Translations under genes and position numbers: made by a program
Part shown: piece by piece, positions 42,801 to 51,784 of the stretch
Numbering within the stretch: position 1 is the stretch's first letter
Layout: every line of letters begins with the position of its first letter
NCBI RefSeq assembly: GCF_017526105.1
Contig: NZ_CP071839.1
Coordinates: forward strand, 3,214,501 to 3,278,500
Source of the DNA: Streptomyces cyanogenus
GTDB lineage: Bacteria > Actinomycetota > Actinomycetes > Streptomycetales > Streptomycetaceae
Length of the DNA: 64,000 bases
Reading direction: 5' to 3'
The notes under the pieces: model-generated
Told to the model about the DNA's origin: nothing
Database searches by the model: none
Seen by the model: only the letters and a program-made list of their open reading frames with translations

Positions 42801-43193
42801 GACACGGCGGCCGACCTGGACCTGGCGGTGTACGACGCGTCCGGCAAGGAGGTCGGCAAGTCCGCCGACGGTGACTCGGAGGAGGCGGTGTCCGTGCCGT
42901 CCCCGGCCGCCGGCACCTACACCATCCAGGTCGTGGGCTACTCGGTCCCGTCCGGCTCGACCGACTACGACTACCGGGACGTGTTCTTCTCCACCGCGCT
43001 CGGTTCCGTCACCGTCGACGGCTCGGCCCCGGTCAAGCTCGGCACGGGTGACTCGGCCACGGTCACCGGCCAGGTCACGGCCGCCGCGGAGGCCCCGGCC
43101 GGCCGCGAGTTCTTCGGCCGCGTCCAGCTGGTGAACACCCGCGGCACGGTCGCGGGCACCGGCAGCGTGAAGATCGAGAAGGTCACGCCGTAA
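39897..43193 (+). CDS. large secreted S8 subtilisin-like serine protease
   Basis: 1098 aa. A signal peptide with an AVAVGVVAALSAAG core is followed by a propeptide and the S8 catalytic domain: Asp207 in GILDSGVDLGHP, His387 in ESEHGTHVAG and Ser583 in QGTSMASPQAAG. The 180-residue insert between Asp and His contains acidic DRD/DTNDNLDFTDD stretches that look calcium-binding. About 450 C-terminal residues form beta-sandwich/PPC-like domains ending in VKIEKVTP. Size and layout resemble large Streptomyces subtilases. ATG 39897 is preferred over ATG 39891 because GAGGG lies 6 nt before it. A terminator follows at once. Confidence 0.92.
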   Translation: MTHTPERDPIPGPRRLARIAVAVGVVAALSAAGPVPLALAADTPPAPAADPGVKSAHDKLGSDDAALLAEAKADGDKSVTMMIATSPGETEQVAGELDAVQGGLVGRTDDRLGYVRATVPTGRADSAIAAAAKLSSVRAIDLKQEIPLDDPAPGGAKSPSGKGTYPAPGKKTPAENPYNPSFETGAVDFVEDHPKADGRGITIGILDSGVDLGHPALQKTTTGERKIVDWVTATDPVTDGDGTWRRMTTGVSGPSFSITTASQGTEKFTAPEGSYKFNYMYESATTGGDEKGDLNRDGDTTDAWGVLYDPAAGTVRVDTNDNLDFTDDTPMKPYKDGYQVGYFGTDDPATDVAERVPFVVETRKDVVYNSSGAKADYVNIGVIESEHGTHVAGITAANGLFGGRMNGAAPGAKLVSSRACTWSGGCTNVALTEGMIDLVTKRGVDIVNMSIGGLPALNDGNNARAELYTRLIDTYGVQLVISAGNSGPGANTIGDPGLADKVISVGAAISSQTWAANYGSAVEKKYAMMPFSSRGPREDGGFTPTLVAPGAAINTTQTWLPGSPVAEAGYPLPAGYSMLQGTSMASPQAAGASALLLSAAKQKGIDLTPARLRTALTSTADHIKGVQAYEEGAGLIDIVDAWESIKDDATAHEYTVKAPVDTAIDYALKTPGFGTGLYDREGGLKAGEKKTYDVTITRTSGPDKAVRHELHFANNAGGTFRIVGDDDVRLPLNQPVTVKVQAAPRSAGIKSAILEVDDPRTEGVDKQVLSTVVVAAPVKYTYSASGSVQRNSTRSYFLSVPEGATSLEVAIGGLQDKSQTRFVAIHPYGVPSDNTSTPYCYNNYLDGNGCKPDVRSYAAPQPGVWEVEVESRRTSPLLDNPYQLDVTVLGAAFDPQTVTVPEAKVGTPATASWKVTNTYAALDGKLTGGPLGSAKTTRPAIKQGETQTTTVQVPAGATSLDVAIGGVSDTAADLDLAVYDASGKEVGKSADGDSEEAVSVPSPAAGTYTIQVVGYSVPSGSTDYDYRDVFFSTALGSVTVDGSAPVKLGTGDSATVTGQVTAAAEAPAGREFFGRVQLVNTRGTVAGTGSVKIEKVTP

Positions 43194-43205
43194 CGGGCTG
43201 ACCGC

Positions 43206-43243
43206 AAGAGGGGCGGGCGTCCTGACGGGCACCCGCCCCTCTT
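43206..43243 (+). terminator. terminator of the subtilase gene
   Basis: AAGAGGGGCGGG and CCCGCCCCTCTT, a perfect 12-bp stem with a 14-nt loop, 12 nt after the stop. Confidence 0.8.
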
Positions 43244-43376
43244 CGCGTCTGTCGCCGGTTCGCGGCCTCAGGAGGCGCCCCGGGTACGGCAGGCCGCCTG
43301 CGATCCAAACCGCCCGGCGCCCCCTCCGACGGCTCACACCCCTCACCGGCACCACCCCCGGCCGGCTCCTTCCGGC

Positions 43377-44312
43377 TCAGGGCGCGCCGGCGGAAGGACA
43401 GGACAGCGTCCGCGAACCCGGCAGGGCGTCGGTGATCCAGACCCGGCCGGCCGACACCTGGGAGGTGCCGACGACCCACAGGTTCGCGTACCGCTCCCCC
43501 TGACCGACGCCTGCCAGCACGTGCTGGCCCGGGCGCGGGGCCGGCCGCGTGTCCGCGTCGAGCAGGAAGCCGGCCTCGGCCGGGCCGTGCGCGGGCTTGT
43601 AGGAGCGGATCACGGTCAGCGTGACCCGGCTCCCGGACGAACCCTTCTCCCGCTCCACCTTCGTCACCGTGCCCTCCACGACCAGCCGCGCGCAGGCCAG
43701 TTCCCGCTCCGGCTCCGCCGGCCGCCCGCCGGCCGCCGCCTCGTGGGCCCTCGCGTCGCCCTTGGCCGACGCCCCGCTCGTGTCGTCCGCACCACCGCCG
43801 GCCTGCGTCACCAGCCACCCGAACCCCAGGGCCAGGGAGAACGCCGCGGCACCGGCGAGCGAGCCGAGCGCGATCCGCAGGGCCCGCCGGGGCCCACTCG
43901 GCCGGCCCGGCCGCGGCGGGCCTGCGGGGCGGGGCGGTCCGGCGGGGCGGGGCGGTCCGGCGGGGCGGGTACGGCTCCGGGGGCGGCGCGCGGGGGGAGC
44001 GGCGGAGGGCGCCTCCTGCGGGGCCGGGAACTCCCCGGCGCCGGCAGGCGCCGCCCCGGGCACCCCCGCCTCCCCGGACACCTCGTCTCCCGTCAGGGCA
44101 TCGGCCAGCCGGGCCAGTTCCTCCCGCAGCACGGCCACGTCGGCCTCGGCCGCCCGGTGCTCGGCGAGGAAGGCGGAGTCCCCGCGGGCCTCCTCCGGCA
44201 GGGGGTCGCCGGTGATCGCGGCCATGAGGGCGTCCATGCCGTCGTACTCCCCGCGCCTCCCGGCACTCCCGGCGCCTTCGGCACCCCGCGCGTTCTCGTG
44301 TCCGGCGGTCAT
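43377..44312 (-). CDS. single-pass membrane protein, probable anti-sigma partner of the ECF factor
   Basis: 311 aa. The N-terminal cytoplasmic part is acidic with a coiled-coil-like AAEADVAVLREELARLADAL; a Pro-rich low-complexity stretch repeats GPPRPA; one transmembrane helix ALRIALGSLAGAAAFSLALG follows; then about 150 extracytoplasmic residues with VVEGTVTKVEREKGSSGSRV and WVVGTSQVSAGRVW. No zinc anti-sigma (HxxxCxxC) motif is visible. It starts 1 nt after the stop of the ECF sigma gene, so it is cotranscribed and likely translationally coupled, the usual place for an anti-sigma factor. That role is inferred from position and topology. Confidence 0.7.
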   Translation of the reverse strand: MTAGHENARGAEGAGSAGRRGEYDGMDALMAAITGDPLPEEARGDSAFLAEHRAAEADVAVLREELARLADALTGDEVSGEAGVPGAAPAGAGEFPAPQEAPSAAPPARRPRSRTRPAGPPRPAGPPRPAGPPRPGRPSGPRRALRIALGSLAGAAAFSLALGFGWLVTQAGGGADDTSGASAKGDARAHEAAAGGRPAEPERELACARLVVEGTVTKVEREKGSSGSRVTLTVIRSYKPAHGPAEAGFLLDADTRPAPRPGQHVLAGVGQGERYANLWVVGTSQVSAGRVWITDALPGSRTLSCPSAGAP

Positions 44313-44313
44313 G

Positions 44314-46211
<1,898 letters not shown>

Positions 46212-46226
46212 TCCCCCGCTTCCGGC

Positions 46227-46254
46227 AAGGGGCGGCCCGACCGGGCCGCCCCTT
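46227..46254 (+). terminator. terminator of asd
   Basis: AAGGGGCGGCCC and GGGCCGCCCCTT form a 12-bp perfect stem with a GACC loop, 16 nt after the stop. Confidence 0.8.
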
Positions 46255-46299
46255 CCGCGTGTTCCGGCACCTGCCGTGCCGCCGGCGCCGTACGCACGA

Positions 46300-46331
46300 A
46301 GGGGCGCCCGGCATCAAGGCCGGGCGCCCCT
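46300..46331 (-). terminator. terminator of second aminopeptidase N gene
   Basis: AGGGGCGCCCGGC and GCCGGGCGCCCCT form a 13-bp perfect stem with a 6-nt loop, about 20 nt beyond the stop of the minus-strand pepN paralogue. Confidence 0.75.
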
Positions 46332-46351
46332 GCTGCCGTGCGGGTGAGCAA

Positions 46352-48925
46352 CTACTCGGCGGCCGCCGCGTCCGCCGCCTGGGCCTTCAGCGCGCGCTCG
46401 ACGCCCGCGCGGGACTCCGAGACGAGGCGGCGCAGGGCCGCGGTCGGCTCGGCCGAGGCCAGCCAGGTGTCCGTCTTGGCCAGGGTCTCCGTGGAGACCT
46501 GGACCGACGGGTACAGGCCGGTGGCGATCTGCTGGGCGATCTCGTGCGAACGGGACTCCCAGACGCCCTTGAGGACCTCGAAGTACCTGTCCGTGTACGG
46601 CGCGAGCAGCTCCCGCTGGTCGGTCTGCACGAAGCCGCCGATCACGGCCTCCTGCACGGCGTTGGGCAGCTTGTCGGAGTCGATGACCGAGGACCAGGCC
46701 TCCGCCTTCGCCTCCGGCGTCGGGCGGGCGGCGCGGGCGGTGGCCGCGTGCCGCTCGCCGGCCGCCGTCTTGTCCCGCTCGTACTCGCCGGCGATCTCCG
46801 TCTCGTCGTACCGGCCGACGGCCGCGAGCCGCTGGACGAACGCCCAGCGAAGCTCGGTGTCGACGGCCAGGCCCTCGATGGTCTGGGTGCCGTCGAGCAG
46901 GGCCTCCAGGAGGTCCAGCTGCTCCGGGGTGCGCGCGGTCGCCGCGAACGCCCGCGCCCAGGCCAGCTGGTGGTCGCTGCCCGGCTCGGCGGTGCGCAGG
47001 TGGGCCAGCGTGGCGTCGGTCCAGCGGGTCAGCAGGGACTCGCGGGTGGCCGGGGCGGCGTACAGGTCGATGGCCAGCTTGACCTGGCGGTGCAGGGACT
47101 GCACCACGCCGATGTCGGACTCCTTGCCGATGCCGGACAGCACCAGGGAGAGGTAGTCGCGGGTGGCCAGCTCGGCGTCCCGCGTCATGTCCCAGGCCGA
47201 CGCCCAGCACAGGGCGCGCGGCAGGGACGCCTCGAAGTCGCCCAGGTGCTCGGTGACGGCCTTCAGGGACTCCTCGTCCAGGCGGACCTTCGCGTACGAC
47301 AGGTCGTCGTCGTTGAGCAGGATCACCGCCGGGCGGCGCTTGCCCGTCAGCTGCGGTACGGCGGTCAGCTCACCGTCCACGTCCAGCTCGATCCGCTCGG
47401 TGCGCACCAGCTTGCCGGCCTCGGAGAGGTCGTACAGGCCGATCGCGATGCGGTGCGGGCGCAGGGTCGGCTCGCCCTTGGCGCCGGCCGGGAGCGCCGG
47501 GGCCTCCTGGCGCACGCCGAAGGAGGTGATCAGACCCTCGGCGTCGGTCTCCACCTCGGGGCGGAGGATGTTGATGCCGGCCGTCTCCAGCCACTTCTTC
47601 GACCAGGTCTTCAGGTCGCGGCCGGAGGTCTCCTCCAGCGCGCCCAGCAGGTCGGACAGGCGCGTGTTGCCGAACGCGTGCCGCTTGAAGTACGCCTGCA
47701 CGCCCTTGAAGAACTCGTCCTCGCCGACGTACGCGACGAGCTGCTTCAGCACGCTCGCGCCCTTGGCGTACGTGATGCCGTCGAAGTTGACGAGCACGTC
47801 GTCCAGGTCGCGGATGTCCGCCATGATCGGATGCGTGGACGGCAGCTGGTCCTGCCGGTACGCCCAGGTCTTCATCGAGTTGGCGAACGTGGTCCACGAG
47901 TGCGGCCAGCGCGAGCCCGGAGCCGCGGCCTGGCACGCGATCGACGTGTACGTGGCGAACGACTCGTTCAGCCACAGGTCGTTCCACCACTCCATGGTGA
48001 CCAGGTCGCCGAACCACATGTGGGCCAGCTCGTGCAGGATGGTCTCGGCGCGCACCTCGTACGCCGCGTCGGTCACCTTGGACCGGAAGACGTACTGGTC
48101 GCGGATGGTGACCGCGCCCGCGTTCTCCATGGCGCCCGCGTTGAACTCGGGCACGAACAGCTGGTCGTACTTCTTGAAGGGGTACGCGTAGTCGAACTTC
48201 TCCTGGAACCAGGCGAAGCCCTGCCGCGTGACCTCGAAGATCGCGTCCGAGTCGAGGAACTCGGCGAGCGAGGGCCGGCAGTAGATGCCGAGCGGCACGG
48301 ACTGGCCGTCCTGCTCGTACACGCTGTGCACGGAGTGGTAGGGGCCGACGATCAGCGCCGTGATGTACGTCGAGATCCGCGGGGTCGGCTCGAAGACCCA
48401 GACGTTGTCCTTCGGTTCCGGGGTCGGCGAGTTGGAAATGACCGTCCAGCCCTCGGGCGCCTTCACGGTGAACTGGAAGGTGGCCTTCAGATCCGGCTGC
48501 TCGAAGGAGGCGAAGACGCGGCGGGCGTCCGGCACCTCGAACTGTGTGTACAGGTAGGCCTGTTCGTCCACCGGGTCGACGAAGCGGTGCAGGCCCTCAC
48601 CGGTGTTGGTGTAGGCGCAGTCCGCGACGACGCGCAGGACGTTGGGCCCCTGAAGCAGCCCCGGCAGCGCGATCCGCGAGTCCTTGAAGACCTCGGCGGG
48701 TTCCAGCCGGTCGCCGTTGAGGACCACCTCGTGGACCGTGGGGGCCACCAGGTCGATGAAGGACTCGGCACCGCCGCGGGCCACGTCGAAGCGCACCGTG
48801 GTCACGGACCGGTAGGTACCGCCCTCCTGCGCGCCGGAGAGGTCGAGATCGATCTCGTACGAGTCAACGGTGAGCAGCTCGGCCCGCTGCTGCGCCTCTT
48901 CGCGAGTCAGGTTTGTGCCAGGCAC
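46352..48925 (-). CDS. pepN: aminopeptidase N (M1 zinc metallopeptidase), second copy
   Basis: 857 aa. H298-ELAH-302 with Glu321 in LNESF is the HExxHx18E zinc site and GAMENAG the substrate-binding motif. NESF is the canonical form of the third-ligand segment; the paralogue at 27833 has KESF. The full M1/ERAP1-like architecture is intact. GTG start with GAGGAG 8 nt upstream. Convergent with asd, each with its own terminator. Together the two enzymes give redundant or complementary N-terminal trimming of peptides. Confidence 0.94.
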   Translation of the reverse strand: MPGTNLTREEAQQRAELLTVDSYEIDLDLSGAQEGGTYRSVTTVRFDVARGGAESFIDLVAPTVHEVVLNGDRLEPAEVFKDSRIALPGLLQGPNVLRVVADCAYTNTGEGLHRFVDPVDEQAYLYTQFEVPDARRVFASFEQPDLKATFQFTVKAPEGWTVISNSPTPEPKDNVWVFEPTPRISTYITALIVGPYHSVHSVYEQDGQSVPLGIYCRPSLAEFLDSDAIFEVTRQGFAWFQEKFDYAYPFKKYDQLFVPEFNAGAMENAGAVTIRDQYVFRSKVTDAAYEVRAETILHELAHMWFGDLVTMEWWNDLWLNESFATYTSIACQAAAPGSRWPHSWTTFANSMKTWAYRQDQLPSTHPIMADIRDLDDVLVNFDGITYAKGASVLKQLVAYVGEDEFFKGVQAYFKRHAFGNTRLSDLLGALEETSGRDLKTWSKKWLETAGINILRPEVETDAEGLITSFGVRQEAPALPAGAKGEPTLRPHRIAIGLYDLSEAGKLVRTERIELDVDGELTAVPQLTGKRRPAVILLNDDDLSYAKVRLDEESLKAVTEHLGDFEASLPRALCWASAWDMTRDAELATRDYLSLVLSGIGKESDIGVVQSLHRQVKLAIDLYAAPATRESLLTRWTDATLAHLRTAEPGSDHQLAWARAFAATARTPEQLDLLEALLDGTQTIEGLAVDTELRWAFVQRLAAVGRYDETEIAGEYERDKTAAGERHAATARAARPTPEAKAEAWSSVIDSDKLPNAVQEAVIGGFVQTDQRELLAPYTDRYFEVLKGVWESRSHEIAQQIATGLYPSVQVSTETLAKTDTWLASAEPTAALRRLVSESRAGVERALKAQAADAAAAE

Positions 48926-49037
48926 GCGGTCATCTCCTCGTTATGTGTCGGTTACGCCATCCTTCCATGGGACCGACGGGGAAAGCGATGTCCGCATACC
49001 GCCGGTGGGCGCGGCGCCGGGGCGGGACTCTGGGCGC

Positions 49038-49514
49038 ATGACGACGTACACCGCACGCCCTATTCCGGCCGAGGTCCTCGCGGAACTGCGCACCGCCGAC
49101 GACGCCGGCCGATCCCTGACCGCCGTGCCGGACACCGAGGGCGGCTCCCCGCTGCGCTGCTGTCTGCGCCACAGCACGCCGGGCGAGTCGATCGCCCTGG
49201 TCTCGTACGCGCCGCTGCGCCGCTGGGCGGCCGAGACGGGCGCCGACCCCGCCGCCTACGACGAGCAGGGCCCCGTCTTCATCCACGCCGAGGCGTGCCC
49301 CGGCCCGGCCGGAGATGCGCTGCCGTTCACCGACGACCACCGCACCCTGCGCCGCTACTCGGCCGACGGCCGCATCCTCGGCGGCCGGCTGGTGGCCGGC
49401 CCGGAAACCTTCCCTCCCGCCCTCACGGAGGCCTTCGCCGACCCGGAGGTGGCGCTGGTGCATGTGCGGGCGGTGGAGTACGGGTGCTTTCTGTACGAGG
49501 TGCGGCGGGGCTAG
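49038..49514 (+). CDS. DUF1203-family protein
   Basis: 158 aa. AARPIPAEVL-type start (TTYTARPIPAEVLAELR), then RCCLRHSTPGESIALVSYAP and GPVFIHAEACPGP, the conserved core of DUF1203. The fold is compact with a possible metal or active-site His/Glu pair in HAEAC; function unknown. Lies divergently from the pepN paralogue with about 110 bp between them. No good ribosome binding site was seen. The bidirectional hairpin at 49521-49560 follows. Confidence 0.82.
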   Translation: MTTYTARPIPAEVLAELRTADDAGRSLTAVPDTEGGSPLRCCLRHSTPGESIALVSYAPLRRWAAETGADPAAYDEQGPVFIHAEACPGPAGDALPFTDDHRTLRRYSADGRILGGRLVAGPETFPPALTEAFADPEVALVHVRAVEYGCFLYEVRRG

Positions 49515-49520
49515 CCGACA

Positions 49521-49560
49521 CACCGGCGCCGGACGGGCAGGGGCCCGTCCGGCGCCGGTG
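49521..49560. terminator. bidirectional hairpin terminator
   Basis: CACCGGCGCCGGACGGGC and its exact complement form an 18-bp stem with a 4-nt AGGG loop between the convergent DUF1203 and small secreted-protein genes. Confidence 0.8.
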
Positions 49561-49592
49561 GTGGGAGCGGGGTACGAGGTCGCGATCGGCGC

Positions 49593-49841
49593 TCAGCTGA
49601 CGACGATCACCACGACGCCGCCGCCGAAGCCGGGGACGAACCCCGAGCCGAAGAAGTTGTTGCGGAAGCCGTTGCCGAAGCAGTTGCCTCCCCAGCCGCG
49701 GTCGAAGCAGCCGTGGTTGGTGGATACCTGGTCCGGGGTGGCCGCCGAGGCCGTACCCGCCGTGCCGATCGCGGCGCCACCGGCCAGGAGAACGCCGGCC
49801 GCGGAGACCGCGAAGAGACGCCTCACGCGTTGTGCTTTCAT
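49593..49841 (-). CDS. small secreted Gly/Asn/Phe-rich two-cysteine protein
   Basis: 82 aa. A clear signal peptide (KAQRVRRLFAVSAAGVLLAG, then GTASAA, cleavage before TPDQ) leaves a mature part of about 48 residues. It contains CFDRGWGGNC, then FGNGFRNNFFGSGFVPGFGGG and a hydrophobic VVVIVVS end. Two Cys eight residues apart could form one disulfide. Composition is reminiscent of surface-active or matrix peptides, but the chaplin motif is absent. ATG preceded by GGAAGG. No partner genes. Function unknown. Confidence 0.7.
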   Translation of the reverse strand: MKAQRVRRLFAVSAAGVLLAGGAAIGTAGTASAATPDQVSTNHGCFDRGWGGNCFGNGFRNNFFGSGFVPGFGGGVVVIVVS

Positions 49842-50066
49842 GGGCCTACCTTCCTTCCACGCCCTCGCGGGGTTTCCGGTACGGGGGCGATGGCCACGGC
49901 CGCGCGGGATACGGGCGCGGCGCGGTCGTAGGTGTTGCCGCGGGGGACGAGCAGCGGGCCTGCGCCTCATCGGCTGTCGGCCCCGGTGGACGGGGCACTC
50001 GCCGCCGGCGGCGGGCACACCCCTGATCGCGGCCCTTTACCTTCACGCTAGCCGCCCTTCGGTCAC

Positions 50067-51125
50067 TCAGCATCTCGAACCGCGACGGACGGCCAACAGC
50101 GGGCCCCGTGCCGGGTGGGCCGGTGCGCCCTGCCGTCGCAGCGCCGGAACGGTCAGGCCCATCGGGTGTTCACGCTCGCCCTTTCCAGCGCCGCACTTCT
50201 CCGCGTCGTTCTTTTCAGCGCCGTTCTCTCCAGCGGTGCCGAACGGTCGTGGCCTGGCACCGCCGAGTTGTCCGGCCAGCGTCGCCCCGAACGCCAGCGC
50301 CATGCCCGCCACCTGCACCGGGGTGAGTGCCTGGCCGAGGGCCGCCCAGCCGACGACCGCCGCGGTCAGCGGGGACAGCGGGCCGAGGAAGCCGGCCTGG
50401 GTGGCGGTGAGCCGGCCGATGCCGCGGAACCAGAGCCAGTAGGCGACGGCCGTGTTGGCCAGGGCGAGGTAGAGGTAGCCACCGGCGGCACGGCCGTCGA
50501 GGGCGGGCGGTGCGCCCTCGGTCAGGAAGGCGACCGGCGCGATGAGCAGGCCGCCCGCGGTGAGTTGCCAGCCGGTGAGCGCCAGCGGACCGACCCCCTC
50601 CGGGCGGCCCCAGCGTTTGGTCAGCACGGTGCCGGCGGCCATGGCGGCGGTGGAGGCGAGGGCCGCGAGGACGCCGACCAGGTCGAGCGCGCCGGCCCCC
50701 TTCAGCACGACCAGGCTGACTCCGAACGCGGCCGCCAGCCCGGTGAGCAGCGTGCGCGGCTGCGGCCGCTGCCCGAGCAGCAGCGCGGAGAGCCCTACGA
50801 CGAACAGCGGCCCGGCCGAGCCGACGACCGCGGCCATCCCGCCGGGCAGCCGGTACGCCGCGACGAACAGCAGCGGGAAGAAGGCGCCGATGTTCAGCGC
50901 CCCGAGCGCCCCGGCCTTGGCCCACCAGGTGCCGCGCGGCAGCACCCGGGTGAGGGCGAGCAGCAGCAGACCGGCGGGCAGGGCCCGCATCAGGGCCGTG
51001 AACAGGGGGCGGTCCGGCGGCAGGAACTCGGTGGTGACCGCGTACGTGGTGCCCCAGGAGACGGGCGCGAGGGCGGTGACGGCTATGACGGCGGTGGCGG
51101 TCCCGGCGGGTCGGGTGGCGGCCAT
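50067..51125 (-). CDS. EamA-family drug/metabolite exporter
   Basis: 352 aa. Ten helices in two EamA repeats: ALAPVSWGTTYAVTTEFLPP with PLFTALMRALPAGLLLL, and LTGWQLTAGGLLIAPVAFLT with ANTAVAYWLWFRGIGRLTAT. The C-terminal ~60 residues are a charged, Ala/Gly-rich extension beyond the usual family end. Divergent from a MarR repressor, with a 9-bp-arm palindrome (51175-51198) between them, so the pair is probably a self-regulated efflux unit. Substrate unknown. Confidence 0.87.
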   Translation of the reverse strand: MAATRPAGTATAVIAVTALAPVSWGTTYAVTTEFLPPDRPLFTALMRALPAGLLLLALTRVLPRGTWWAKAGALGALNIGAFFPLLFVAAYRLPGGMAAVVGSAGPLFVVGLSALLLGQRPQPRTLLTGLAAAFGVSLVVLKGAGALDLVGVLAALASTAAMAAGTVLTKRWGRPEGVGPLALTGWQLTAGGLLIAPVAFLTEGAPPALDGRAAGGYLYLALANTAVAYWLWFRGIGRLTATQAGFLGPLSPLTAAVVGWAALGQALTPVQVAGMALAFGATLAGQLGGARPRPFGTAGENGAEKNDAEKCGAGKGEREHPMGLTVPALRRQGAPAHPARGPLLAVRRGSRC

Positions 51126-51174
51126 GGCGGGCCCCTTCCGAGGAGCGTGAGCGGGTCACTGATGGATCACTATC

Positions 51175-51198
51175 AAGTAGCTTACCTCTAAGCTACTT
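51175..51198. promoter_or_regulatory. candidate MarR operator
   Basis: AAGTAGCTT-ACCTCT-AAGCTACTT: perfect 9-bp arms, 6-bp spacer, 50 bp upstream of the EamA start and 63 bp upstream of the marR start. A third half-site, TCAAGTGGCTT, follows at about 51204-51214. Confidence 0.65.
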
Positions 51199-51261
51199 GC
51201 CGTCAAGTGGCTTCACGGTGACTTTCTTGCGAGTGAGCGAAAGGGGGCGGATACTCTCCGC

Positions 51262-51762
51262 ATGCAGCAACAGCCAGCGGACCCCGTCGACGCGATCATC
51301 GAGCAGTGGGCCCGGGTACGGCCCGACCTGGACACCCGGGCGATGGAGGTCTTCGGCCGGATCTTCCGGCTCTCCCGCGCGATGGGCGACCGGATGGAGA
51401 AGGCCTACAAGCCCTACGGCATCTCCCGCGGCGAGTTCGACGTCCTGGCCACCCTGCGCCGCTCCGGCGAGCCGTACACCCTCTCGCCCCGCGAGCTGTC
51501 GGCCACCCTCATGCTCACCACTGGCGGGATGACGGGCCGGCTCGACAAGCTGGAGCGCGCGGGACTGCTGCGTCGCTCCCCCGACCCGCACGACCGGCGC
51601 GGCCTCCAGGTGACCCTGACCGAGGAGGGGCTGCGGCTCGTCGACGAGGCGGTGGGCGCCGGGCTGGCGCAGGAGAGCGACGCCCTGTCCGCCCTGGACA
51701 CCGAAGAGGCCGGCCACCTGGCCGGCCTGCTGCGGAAGCTGCTGGACGCGACGGCCGAGTAG
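51262..51762 (+). CDS. MarR-family transcriptional regulator
   Basis: 166 aa. The winged helix is GISRGEFDVLATLRRSGEPY, then SPRELSATLMLTTGGMTGRL, with the wing SPDPHDRRGLQVTLTEEG containing the conserved DxRG/DRR turn. MarR dimers bind palindromes and release DNA on ligand binding. Divergent from the EamA exporter. No convincing ribosome binding site before ATG. Convergent with the FAD monooxygenase 22 nt away. Confidence 0.92.
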   Translation: MQQQPADPVDAIIEQWARVRPDLDTRAMEVFGRIFRLSRAMGDRMEKAYKPYGISRGEFDVLATLRRSGEPYTLSPRELSATLMLTTGGMTGRLDKLERAGLLRRSPDPHDRRGLQVTLTEEGLRLVDEAVGAGLAQESDALSALDTEEAGHLAGLLRKLLDATAE

Positions 51763-51784
51763 CCGCCGCAGCCGTCACCGGACG

